Below, piece after piece: positions 1-7,195 of a DNA stretch of 15,106 bases. The position numbers were made by a program, and so were the translations under genes. The notes under the pieces are model-generated. The model saw only the letters and a program-made list of their open reading frames with translations. It did no database searches and was not told the origin of the DNA. Source of the stretch: Saprospiraceae bacterium (lineage in GTDB: Bacteria; Bacteroidota; Bacteroidia; Chitinophagales; Saprospiraceae). The stretch lies in NCBI GenBank assembly GCA_013361075.1, contig JABWAJ010000075.1, positions 1-15,106 of the forward strand. Direction: 5' to 3'. Each line of letters begins with the position of its first letter. The stretch's first letter is position 1.

Positions 1-1272
1 GTAGATTTCCAACCTGGCCTTGATTCTCCGATACAGATTTGCGGGGATACACCGACGCCAATTAACCCGAACGGCAACCCTGCTTATGAATATACCTGGG
101 ATCCAACTACCGGCCTCGACCTGACCAATCCATGGAACCCCATTGCTACGTTAAACGAAAACATGACCTATGGGGTGACCGTCACAGACCCGGCCAGTGG
201 TTGTTCTTTTGTAGGCGAAGTAGAAGTGCAAATCTTCCCGCTTATCAATCTGGAAGTGACCGGAGATACCACTTTGTGTACGGCGTCATCACTCAATCTT
301 ACGGCGACAAGCGATCAGTCGGGCACAACATTTGTTTGGTTTGACAACCCTGACCTGAGTGGTACGCCAATTGGAGCAGGGCCTGAAATTACGGTAACTC
401 CCCAGGGCGCAGTAACCTATTACGTACTCGCCACCAATGGCTTCTGTACAGATACGGCATCTGTGACCGTCAATGCCTTCCCGATCAATGCCATTTTACC
501 TCCGGAGGTCATCATTTGCGAACCGGTAACTTCGACCGAATTGACGGTGGTCAACCTCGATCCTTTGCAGGAACTGACTTATGTATGGTCACCCGCCAAT
601 GCCGTGACACCTGCCACCGGCAATGCTACGGTACTGGTTAACCTGAACCTGGCTGACGATTTTGAAGTAGCGTTGGAAAACCAATATGGTTGCAGGGATA
701 CCCTTAACTCTACAGTGATCGTGATTGACCTGGCTGGTACTGTGACGGGCGTGGCTGTTCCGGATACGATCATTCTGGGCAATTCGAGCACCATTACGGT
801 GACTGGTTGTGCGTTTTGCACTTATACCTGGACCGTACCTTCCGGAACGATCGTGCCGCCTACCGGCTCTGTTGTGGTGGCTACGCCTACGGAAATAGGG
901 GAAAATATCTATACCGTAACCGTTAGTCTGAGTGGTTGTTCTGCGTCAGTTTCCATTCCGGTATTTGTCATTGAGGCGATTTGCGATGAAGATCACATTT
1001 TCCTGCCGAATGCCTTTACGCCAAATGGCGACGGAGAAAATGACGTCCTGCGCCTGCGCAGTATTTTCTTAGACCGGCTCACTGACTACGAACTGATGAT
1101 TTACAACCGCTGGGGACAGGAAATATTCCGCACGCAAAACGTATTGGATGGCTGGGACGGCACTTTCCGCGGGGAAGAACTGGCCCCGGATGTGTATGGT
1201 TTCTACATGCGCGTTCGTTGTCCGGAAGGCGAAGAGCTGATCCAGAAAGGCAATATTACGCTGTTGCGTTAA
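1..1272 (+). CDS. Type B T9SS-secreted adhesin-like protein, 3' part (5' end outside window)
   Basis: The frame is open from the first base and ends with TAA at 1270-1272, giving 423 residues of a larger protein with no start in the window. The C-terminal residues (about 332-423 of the visible part) begin HIFLPNAFTPNGDGENDVL and continue through YNRWGQEIF and GWDGTFRG. This is the gliding-motility-associated C-terminal domain (CHU_C/TIGR04131 type), the type B sorting signal read by the T9SS. Upstream are beta-rich Ig/PKD-like modules with paired cysteines. One, about 85-158, resembles the Ig-like domain usually found beside CHU_C. The product is therefore expected to be exported through T9SS and to end up on the cell surface or in the medium. 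The ligand is unknown. An intrinsic terminator follows the stop codon. Family assignment is strong; the biological role is not determinable from this fragment. Confidence 0.9.
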   Translation, partial: VDFQPGLDSPIQICGDTPTPINPNGNPAYEYTWDPTTGLDLTNPWNPIATLNENMTYGVTVTDPASGCSFVGEVEVQIFPLINLEVTGDTTLCTASSLNLTATSDQSGTTFVWFDNPDLSGTPIGAGPEITVTPQGAVTYYVLATNGFCTDTASVTVNAFPINAILPPEVIICEPVTSTELTVVNLDPLQELTYVWSPANAVTPATGNATVLVNLNLADDFEVALENQYGCRDTLNSTVIVIDLAGTVTGVAVPDTIILGNSSTITVTGCAFCTYTWTVPSGTIVPPTGSVVVATPTEIGENIYTVTVSLSGCSASVSIPVFVIEAICDEDHIFLPNAFTPNGDGENDVLRLRSIFLDRLTDYELMIYNRWGQEIFRTQNVLDGWDGTFRGEELAPDVYGFYMRVRCPEGEELIQKGNITLLR

Positions 1273-1290
1273 CCTGAGTTTTTAGCATAC

Positions 1291-1325
1291 AAAAGGCTTC
1301 CGGAGACACTTCGGAAGCCTTTTTT
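1291..1325 (+). terminator. Intrinsic terminator of the leftmost T9SS gene
   Basis: The inverted repeat GGCTTCCG (1295-1302) and CGGAAGCC (1312-1319) has a 9-nt loop. The flanking A-run (1291-1294) pairs with the T-run, and at least five Ts follow the stem. It lies about 20 bases after the stop at 1272 and ends transcription of the plus-strand gene. Confidence 0.85.
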
Positions 1326-1343
1326 GTACCCTACACCACAGAA

Positions 1344-1373
1344 ATAAAAAAGCCCGGCTTTCCAAGCCGGGCT
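1344..1373 (-). terminator. Intrinsic terminator of the minus-strand type A T9SS gene
   Basis: A perfect 10-bp stem, AGCCCGGCTT (1351-1360) with AAGCCGGGCT (1364-1373), has a 3-nt loop. Read on the minus strand it is followed by a T-rich run (1350 down to 1344). It lies about 35 bases beyond the minus-strand stop codon at 1408, so it terminates the convergent gene. Confidence 0.85.
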
Positions 1374-1407
1374 GTAAAGCCATTTTCGCAATCAGGCTTC
1401 CCCTTCA

Positions 1408-3465
1408 TTAATACCTGACAGCGTCTCCGAACACCAATTTAAGTGTTTGCATTTGACCCCCCTCTGTTTCTGTCCGAACCAGATACAAGCCGGGCGTGAA
1501 CCCACTGAGGTCGAATTTTTCTGTTGCTGAACCGGCCATTAAGACCCTGGAAATCATTTCTTTCCCTGTTGCATCAAAGATGCGTACCACCACTCCCTGG
1601 CCGGCAAAGCTGCTCAAATCAAGATTAAAAACACCTGTCGTCGGGTTAGGCCAGGCTTTAATTTGAGACGCTTTTTCAGCTTTTGTCGTTATGGGGCGTG
1701 CAAAAACAGGGTCGGTTGGGGTGGCATCTTGCGGAGTTTGCACTTCCTCAGTCTTCACAAATTTTTCATCCGGTGCCATCAGAGGCTGCACCCCGCCGGA
1801 GACAGTGATGTTGTCAAAAGTACCGGTGATCTCCAGGTTGTTGTTGCTGCTTTCTACAAAGAGGCCCATTTGGACGCAATTGCCCATGGTGATGGGGGCT
1901 GCACCAAGGAAAGACCACTGTTGTCCGTTTGTAGAAGCATAAGCATTGAGCGTATTGCCTGTCCGGTTAATGCGCAGCCAGGGCTGGTTGGATGCGATCA
2001 CTGATTGCTGGGTTTGTGTGGTTCCATTATTAGCAGTCCGGACGTCGCGGCGCAGTGCATTGGCTCCATTGCTTCTGACAGCCATTTTTTTCGCACCGGT
2101 CATCAGGTTTTCCCGGATCATTACGCCAGCCCATCCGCCAGCAGGTGCCAGGCTCGTGACACGGGCTGTGATCTCGCCGTCGCCGCACAGTTCCACATAG
2201 ACGAAGTGGGCAACATCGCTTTGGGGAGTGGAAAACCCTTTTGATTTAACCGTCAGCAGGCCGGAGCAAACAGACTGGGTTGCACTGCCATTTGCCGTAT
2301 TGCCAATGTTGTTGTTGGTCCAGGGTGCTTTGATTCCCGTATCTTCCTTTACCGTAATGTTAGCGATTTTTTGAGTTGGATTGCCACAGGCGTCAGTAAC
2401 AGTAACGGTAACCGGAACTGTTGTATTCAATTGTGCACACGTCAGTTGTGTCGGGTTAATTTCAATCGTTACCGTACCACAGGCATCGTAAGCATCTACG
2501 ATGACATCATTGTTGGTCAGGGTGTAGCCGGCAGGATCTGTGATGACGATTTCGCCATCCGCTACTTCCACAACAGGTGGGGTATTGTCGCTTACCGTGA
2601 TGGTTTGCACAAAATTTTCGGCACCGACATTGCCACACCCATCCGTGATTTGCCAGGTTCTGACGCGGGTGTAGGTACCCTCGCAGCCTCCCTCTGTTGT
2701 TTCATCGGTAACTACGTCAAATTTCACTGCTCCTCCTCCAAGGTCAAAACCCTCCGGTTTCAGGTCAAGTACAGCTTCCAGCGCTTCGGTATCAGTGCAT
2801 TCGAGGCTGGCGTCGAGGCTGCCTGGTTCGCTTGTAAATGTTGGCGGCACATTGTCGTCGCATTCCAGCGTAAAAACCAACCGGTAAGTTGTGGTAGAAA
2901 AAGGAATGCCAATTTCAATCCATCCGGTGTACCAACCCGATGGCAGGGGTGTATTCAGGGATGCCAGGAGGTTATTGGTTGGCACTTCGTCATCGTAAAT
3001 ACCGGTTACAGTGACATCAGGTTCGAACACCGGCTGGGCGTCGTCGCCATACCAAAAGTAAAAATTGAGCGGGGTGTCAAACAAAGGCCCCATCGCCACA
3101 AAGCGCATAGACGCCAGCGAATAGCCTTCCGGCACATAAAACGAAAACAAATCGTCGTAATCTACATTCGAAGGCGTCAGGCAGCCGAATAAATCAAATT
3201 CCAGTTCAGTGGGGCTGGGGGTTGGCAGGGTGATGTTGTCGGGATTTGCAAAAGAAAGTTTACCGCCAAGGTCATTGTCAAAACACTCGTTCATGTCGCC
3301 GGGAGAGTTGTCTTGCGGCCATTCTGTTTTCAAAGAACCATTGTTTTCTTTGCCTTTGATGGGTTTTATGGGGCCTTTGGATTGCGCCTGTACTGAACAT
3401 GCGCAAAACAGGGCAATCAAAATCAAAAAGTTTGTTGCGTGGGATTTAATTCTCAGGAAATTCAT
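1408..3465 (-). CDS. Type A T9SS-secreted multidomain protein with HYR-like/Ig modules and a lectin-like jelly-roll domain
   Basis: I chose the ATG at 3463-3465 (685 residues). It begins directly with a signal peptide (residues about 1-27, hydrophobic core NFLILIALFCACSV, cleavage near VQA-QS); the longer frame starting at 3561 would bury that signal 32 residues inside. Residues about 30-200 are an unassigned beta-rich region. Residues about 205-293 and 296-374 are Ig/HYR-like modules with the TRVRTWQITDGCGN signature and a DNTPP linker. Residues about 380-558 resemble the concanavalin-like jelly-roll domain of DUF1349/beta-xylosidase C-terminal type (GGWAGVMIRENL, WLRINRTGNTL). Residues about 603-680 are a T9SS type A Por-secretion tail (KAWPNPTTGVFNLDL ... 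GLYLVRTETEGGQ). The protein is expected to be exported by T9SS and anchored or released at the surface. The lectin-like fold suggests carbohydrate binding, but no catalytic domain is visible. The doxX-like gene lies 141 bases upstream on the same strand. Confidence 0.88.
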   Translation of the reverse strand: MNFLRIKSHATNFLILIALFCACSVQAQSKGPIKPIKGKENNGSLKTEWPQDNSPGDMNECFDNDLGGKLSFANPDNITLPTPSPTELEFDLFGCLTPSNVDYDDLFSFYVPEGYSLASMRFVAMGPLFDTPLNFYFWYGDDAQPVFEPDVTVTGIYDDEVPTNNLLASLNTPLPSGWYTGWIEIGIPFSTTTYRLVFTLECDDNVPPTFTSEPGSLDASLECTDTEALEAVLDLKPEGFDLGGGAVKFDVVTDETTEGGCEGTYTRVRTWQITDGCGNVGAENFVQTITVSDNTPPVVEVADGEIVITDPAGYTLTNNDVIVDAYDACGTVTIEINPTQLTCAQLNTTVPVTVTVTDACGNPTQKIANITVKEDTGIKAPWTNNNIGNTANGSATQSVCSGLLTVKSKGFSTPQSDVAHFVYVELCGDGEITARVTSLAPAGGWAGVMIRENLMTGAKKMAVRSNGANALRRDVRTANNGTTQTQQSVIASNQPWLRINRTGNTLNAYASTNGQQWSFLGAAPITMGNCVQMGLFVESSNNNLEITGTFDNITVSGGVQPLMAPDEKFVKTEEVQTPQDATPTDPVFARPITTKAEKASQIKAWPNPTTGVFNLDLSSFAGQGVVVRIFDATGKEMISRVLMAGSATEKFDLSGFTPGLYLVRTETEGGQMQTLKLVFGDAVRY

Positions 3466-3535
3466 GGCTGTTAAAATTGATGTTGTTAAAATGGATTTTG
3501 CTTTGTCAAAGACCAGGTCATGGGATTCGGTCAGA

Positions 3536-3561
3536 CAAATAGAGGTGTTGCCACCCCGCAA
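3536..3561 (-). promoter_or_regulatory. Possible Bacteroidota-type promoter of the type A T9SS gene
   Basis: On the minus strand a TTG (3559-3561) is followed after 17 bases by TATTTG (3536-3541), about 70 bases before the chosen start at 3465. This only partly matches the phylum consensus (TTTG, about 19 bases, TAnnTTTG), because the -7 element is two bases short. A promoter here would separate this gene from the upstream doxX-like gene. The call is weak. Confidence 0.25.
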
Positions 3562-3606
3562 GAGGTGCCCATCAATTTTAAAAAATCCTTATTTTTTTTG
3601 AAAAAA

Positions 3607-4002
3607 CTACTCCGCTTTCCTGAATGAATTGGAAAAAGCAATAGCCAACAAGCTGAAAATCAGCAAAAAACTGTATTCCATGCCGCCTTGCCCGGAGCCA
3701 ACGACAAACCAGCCTTGTTTGAAATGAACCATAGTAATGCCTCCGAGTTGGTGAACAACAAAAATCAGGCAAACCCATTTTAAGGCGCGTCCGCTGAGGA
3801 GCAACGCCCCACCCAGCAACTCGTAGCAGGTAATGCCCCAGGCCAGATAAAATCCCAGGGGGCTAAATCCCTGTGCATCCAAAAAACCACCGAATCCGCC
3901 AACGGTACCCAATTGGATCCTGGCAACGGCATGAGAAATGAAAATAATGCCCACTGCAAAACGAAGCAGAGTAAGGCCGGAAATGTGCTTAAAGTTGATC
4001 AT
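3607..4002 (-). CDS. DoxX family membrane protein
   Basis: The product has 131 residues, typical for small DoxX proteins. Four hydrophobic segments are visible at about 9-29, 49-69, 74-93 and 109-126. Family features include the N-terminal RFAVGIIFISHAVAR stretch with its conserved helix, GFYLAWGITCYELLGG in the second helix, and GGMEYSFLLI before the last one. DoxX proteins sit in the cytoplasmic membrane. Some relatives are linked to thiosulfate oxidation or to redox and oxidative-stress complexes, but members of this size usually have no proven substrate. The start ATG at 4000-4002 is the first in frame and sits just before the first helix. No strong ribosome binding site is seen, as usual in this phylum. 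The neighbours do not suggest a pathway. Confidence 0.85.
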   Translation of the reverse strand: MINFKHISGLTLLRFAVGIIFISHAVARIQLGTVGGFGGFLDAQGFSPLGFYLAWGITCYELLGGALLLSGRALKWVCLIFVVHQLGGITMVHFKQGWFVVGSGQGGMEYSFLLIFSLLAIAFSNSFRKAE

Positions 4003-4241
4003 GAGAATGGTGTTGGTGATGTGTTTTGTCAGCTTTGTGTGGATACCCGGTTTTGGGCAGCACTAAGTTAGGATAGTTTGTTGGAAATGAAAATTGAACT
4101 ATTATCATGGAGTGTTTAACTTAATAAAAAGTGATATTCGGCGATTACTCCCTATTTTTTATCGAATCTATTCAAGATGCAGATTTTATTACATTAAGTT
4201 TAATACCGTTAATACATTTCCTTTAAACAAAATGACAACTT

Positions 4242-4877
4242 ATGCAAAAAGAAGAATTTCTCTTTTCAATTATTGGAATAATCCTTGCTTTGGCAATTTC
4301 AAATCTGATAAAAGGATTTGATTTACTCCTTAAATACAAACCTGCCACACAAAAACCCATGAATGAGAACCGATGGATGTGGCGCTTACTTTGGTTTGTC
4401 AACCTTACCCTCTTGATTTCACAATTTGTGTGGGGAATACGGTTGAAAATCGAAGAAATTAATTTGTTTTATTACTTTATCTATTACATTGTATTAACAG
4501 GACTAATATATGCCATTATCGTGTATATATTTCCCGAGAACGTTGAAGAGCTTTATAAAAACGAGCTCCAGGTTATTGATGAAGAAGCAGAAATTGACCG
4601 AAAAAAACTGTACACAAAAAGGCTAACTGGCTTTTATTACATATTCATAACATGGCTACTGTCAACAGTAATTGTCAATTTTGTTTTTTACTTCAAAAAC
4701 AACGACAATATTATTGAGTTTTTGGGTGGGATTACACTAAAAGCTTTTTGCATTTATTTAATAGGGAGTTCAATCCGAAAAAAGGCAAAAGGCGAATTAG
4801 ATATCTCAAAGACAGATTACATGATCATTTTTCTTTCTATCATCATCCACATTTGGTATTTCATCATCAGAATTTGA
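4242..4877 (+). CDS. A+T-rich orphan gene, predicted six-helix membrane protein of unknown function
   Basis: The 211-residue product was not matched to any family I know. It shows about six hydrophobic segments (about 7-24, 47-66, 74-96, 129-150, 157-177 and 192-210). A charged loop lies between the third and fourth (about 100-127, rich in E, D and K: ELQVIDEEAEIDRKKLY). Two 60-base stretches counted by hand (4261-4320 and 4501-4560) are 28% and 32% G+C, against 55% at 3001-3060 and 65% at 14701-14760. Codon use leans to A/T-ending codons, unlike the neighbours. The start at 4242 gives the hydrophobic N-terminus directly. A degenerate -7 element TACATTTC lies at 4213-4220. The gene stands alone between two minus-strand genes. 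Composition and isolation suggest recent acquisition, which is an inference. Confidence 0.75.
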   Translation: MQKEEFLFSIIGIILALAISNLIKGFDLLLKYKPATQKPMNENRWMWRLLWFVNLTLLISQFVWGIRLKIEEINLFYYFIYYIVLTGLIYAIIVYIFPENVEELYKNELQVIDEEAEIDRKKLYTKRLTGFYYIFITWLLSTVIVNFVFYFKNNDNIIEFLGGITLKAFCIYLIGSSIRKKAKGELDISKTDYMIIFLSIIIHIWYFIIRI

Positions 4878-4910
4878 CGGATTTGTTGCAGAGGATAATC
4901 TCTTAACCGG

Positions 4911-4964
4911 GGTAAGGCATACCAGTAAAAGATCTTTCTTTTTTTGCTAATGGTGTGCCTTACC
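4911..4964. repeat. 14-bp inverted repeat with a 26-nt spacer between two convergent genes
   Basis: GGTAAGGCATACCA (4911-4924) pairs with TGGTGTGCCTTACC (4951-4964) with one G-T wobble and no bulge. The right arm overlaps the stop codon (4960-4962) of the minus-strand T9SS gene. The spacer holds the palindrome AAAGATCTTT (4928-4937) and a T-rich run. Neither arm is followed by a T-run outside the stem, so it is not a canonical terminator on either strand. It may still end transcription of both convergent genes, or it may be a leftover end of an inserted segment. Confidence 0.6.
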
Positions 4965-7155
4965 GCACCAACACCACATCCCCCGACATCGACACTTTAC
5001 CACCGTCGCTAAACGCCACCTCCAGGTACCAGGTGTACACGCCTTGCCCTGATATTTTCCCGTTTTTCCGGCCATTCCATCCATTTTCCGGATCGGAAAA
5101 CGCGCGGTTTTCGCTTTTGAACACAAAACCACCCCACCGGTCAAAAACATAAAAGCGCACCACCTGTGCCTCCAGATCACGAATGGCCTCGGGGCGGAAG
5201 CGGTCGTTGATGCCGTCGTCGTTGGGAGAAAAAGCATTGGGCAGGTAAATCGGGCAATTGATTCGCGGAATAACGAACGCCAGGGTGTCCATGCAGCCGA
5301 TCGAATCCCCCAGTAGCAGCACATAATCATCTGCGGCAAGCCCCGTAATCGGAAAATCCAACACCCGTGCCTCCCCGTTCAACGTCAACGTCAACGCCCC
5401 CAACCCGCCTTCAAAAGCAGCCATCAGCGCACCGTTGGCCTCCTGACATTCGGCAGGTTTCACGGTAAATTCGCCAAAACGCGGCGGCGTAGTCCCGGTA
5501 ATGCTGCGTTGCAAGGCGGCAGTGCAACCGGCGGCGTCCATCACCGTGGGTTCATAATCGCCCGCAGCGAGGCCGGTGAAGGCATTTTCCAGACCAAAAA
5601 CATCCCCGTCTGTTGAAAATTCAAGGGGTGCCTGCCCACCTGAAGCGAAGATCGTCATCGTCCCGTTGGCTTTGCCGCAACTTGCGTTTTTGACAACCAC
5701 GTCATTGAGCAGCACGGGCTGACTGGCCGCAATGACTGCCGTTTCAGACAATGCGCAACCGTTGGCGTCCGTGATGTCAAGCGTATAATTGCCAGGCGGT
5801 AAATTCATAAAATTGCCCGTCGTTTGAGGGTTCCCGCCATTTAAGACATAATTGACGGGTGCCAATCCGCCCTGAACGGTGGCAACAATGCGGCCATTGT
5901 TTTCCCCACAGGAAGTTGGAGTCACCTCCAGCCCCGAAATGGCCGGCGCGCCATTTGTGGTAACCTGTGCAGTCGTAGCAAGGTGGCACCCCACTGCATC
6001 AGTTATGGCTAATTGGTAAGATCCGGGTGCCAGATTTTGCAAATTCAGGTTTGAAGACGCCGGCCCTCCATTTGCGGAAAGCAAATAAGGAGCCGTTCCA
6101 CCGGCAATGGAGAGACTGATGCTCCCGTTATTTTCGCCGCAGGAAGCCGGAGTAACCACTAAGTTTTCAATACCTGGAAAATCCACGCCAAGATCTACTT
6201 CGAGGCTCACGATGCAGCCCACTTCATCCTGTACGTACACCGTATAATCGCCTACAGGCAACCCGCTAAAACCGGCATTGATCTGGTAGTTCTGACCATC
6301 CAATGAATAACTCAGCAAGCCAATCCCGCCCGAAGCAGTGATGTTGATCACCCCATTACCGGCTGTACAATCGAACCCCGATGCATCGGCAGCGACGTCA
6401 ATTGGATTGGATCCCAGGTATTCAAACATACTGGCACCACCACTTACCGACAGCGGAATATTGCAATAAGGGACAAGTGCTGCATTCGCATAATCCACGC
6501 GGTAGATGTTGGCCGCATTGTCTGTAAATGCGTAGGAAGAAACGCTGTCGCAGGTTTCTGCATAAGAAACAATGCCAAAAATGCGTCCGGGTACGTTACC
6601 ATTTACTGCAATGGTGCTGTTTCCGGGGTTGTTGATGTCAACGCGTACAATATCGTCGCCTGAAGCAGCCATGTAGAGCTGGCCATTGTAAAACGTGAGG
6701 TCGCCTTCTGCAGCGTAGCCCACATTCCCGAGGTAGGTACCGGTATTGGTAGCTAAGTTATAGGAAAAAAGCCTCCCGTTCAGTCCGCAGGTATAAAAAA
6801 CCCCGTTGGCGTCAGCAGCTAAGGAAGTATACAACTGGCTGGCTGTGTTTTCGAAGGTATGCACAAGGGTACCGGTGCCGGTAGCAATGTTTACCTGGAA
6901 CAAGCGCCCGTTTCCACTGACGGAGTAGAGGTAACTGTTGGGGTGAAAACAAATGTCCGTGGATCCCTGGGGCACATTACCAACCTGCTGGTAAGTACAA
7001 TCGGCCAGGTCGAGCTGGTAGAGGCGGTGATCAAGGGTGCTCAGGAAAATTTCCTGGCTGGAGAGGACAACCGGCATGCAGCAAAATACCAGGAATAGAA
7101 CACGCCTTACAGGATAGATGGAAAAATTATGCAAACCGCAGTAGTTTAAGGCCAT
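4960..7155 (-). CDS. Type B T9SS-secreted protein with propeller-like N-terminal region and five SprB-type repeats
   Basis: The product has 731 residues, starting with ATG at 7153-7155. A signal peptide covers about 1-33 (VRRVLFLVFCCMPVVLSSQ). Residues about 35-250 show repeating short beta motifs (LYQLDLADCTYQQVGN, GRLFQVNIATGTGTLVH, GRLFSYNLATNTGTYLGN), suggesting a beta-propeller. Five SprB-type repeats follow, with cysteine pairs at 263/314, 339/390, 416/467, 493/544 and 570/621. Typical repeat text is CGENNG ... GG.AP ... LPPGNYTLDITDANGC. The C-terminus from about 634 (CPIYLPNAFSPNDDGINDRF, YVFDRWGGFVF, NGWNG) is the gliding-motility-associated domain, a T9SS type B signal. SprB is the mobile surface adhesin of gliding flavobacteria, but this protein is far smaller and only shares the repeat type. 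It lies 40 bases downstream of the acetyltransferase-nitrilase gene and may be co-transcribed with it. Confidence 0.9.
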   Translation of the reverse strand: MALNYCGLHNFSIYPVRRVLFLVFCCMPVVLSSQEIFLSTLDHRLYQLDLADCTYQQVGNVPQGSTDICFHPNSYLYSVSGNGRLFQVNIATGTGTLVHTFENTASQLYTSLAADANGVFYTCGLNGRLFSYNLATNTGTYLGNVGYAAEGDLTFYNGQLYMAASGDDIVRVDINNPGNSTIAVNGNVPGRIFGIVSYAETCDSVSSYAFTDNAANIYRVDYANAALVPYCNIPLSVSGGASMFEYLGSNPIDVAADASGFDCTAGNGVINITASGGIGLLSYSLDGQNYQINAGFSGLPVGDYTVYVQDEVGCIVSLEVDLGVDFPGIENLVVTPASCGENNGSISLSIAGGTAPYLLSANGGPASSNLNLQNLAPGSYQLAITDAVGCHLATTAQVTTNGAPAISGLEVTPTSCGENNGRIVATVQGGLAPVNYVLNGGNPQTTGNFMNLPPGNYTLDITDANGCALSETAVIAASQPVLLNDVVVKNASCGKANGTMTIFASGGQAPLEFSTDGDVFGLENAFTGLAAGDYEPTVMDAAGCTAALQRSITGTTPPRFGEFTVKPAECQEANGALMAAFEGGLGALTLTLNGEARVLDFPITGLAADDYVLLLGDSIGCMDTLAFVIPRINCPIYLPNAFSPNDDGINDRFRPEAIRDLEAQVVRFYVFDRWGGFVFKSENRAFSDPENGWNGRKNGKISGQGVYTWYLEVAFSDGGKVSMSGDVVLVR

Positions 7156-7195
7156 TAAATCATAGGTTTTACTGAAATCCGCCGGATAGTACGTG

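Noticed and set aside
2371..3192. 273-codon plus-strand frame opposite the type A T9SS gene
   Set aside because: The minus strand has a signal peptide, Ig modules and a sorting tail in the right order; the plus-strand reading shows none.
3466..3561. Longer N-terminus for the type A T9SS protein (start at 3561)
   Set aside because: It would place the signal peptide 32 residues inside the protein; the ATG at 3465 begins directly with it.
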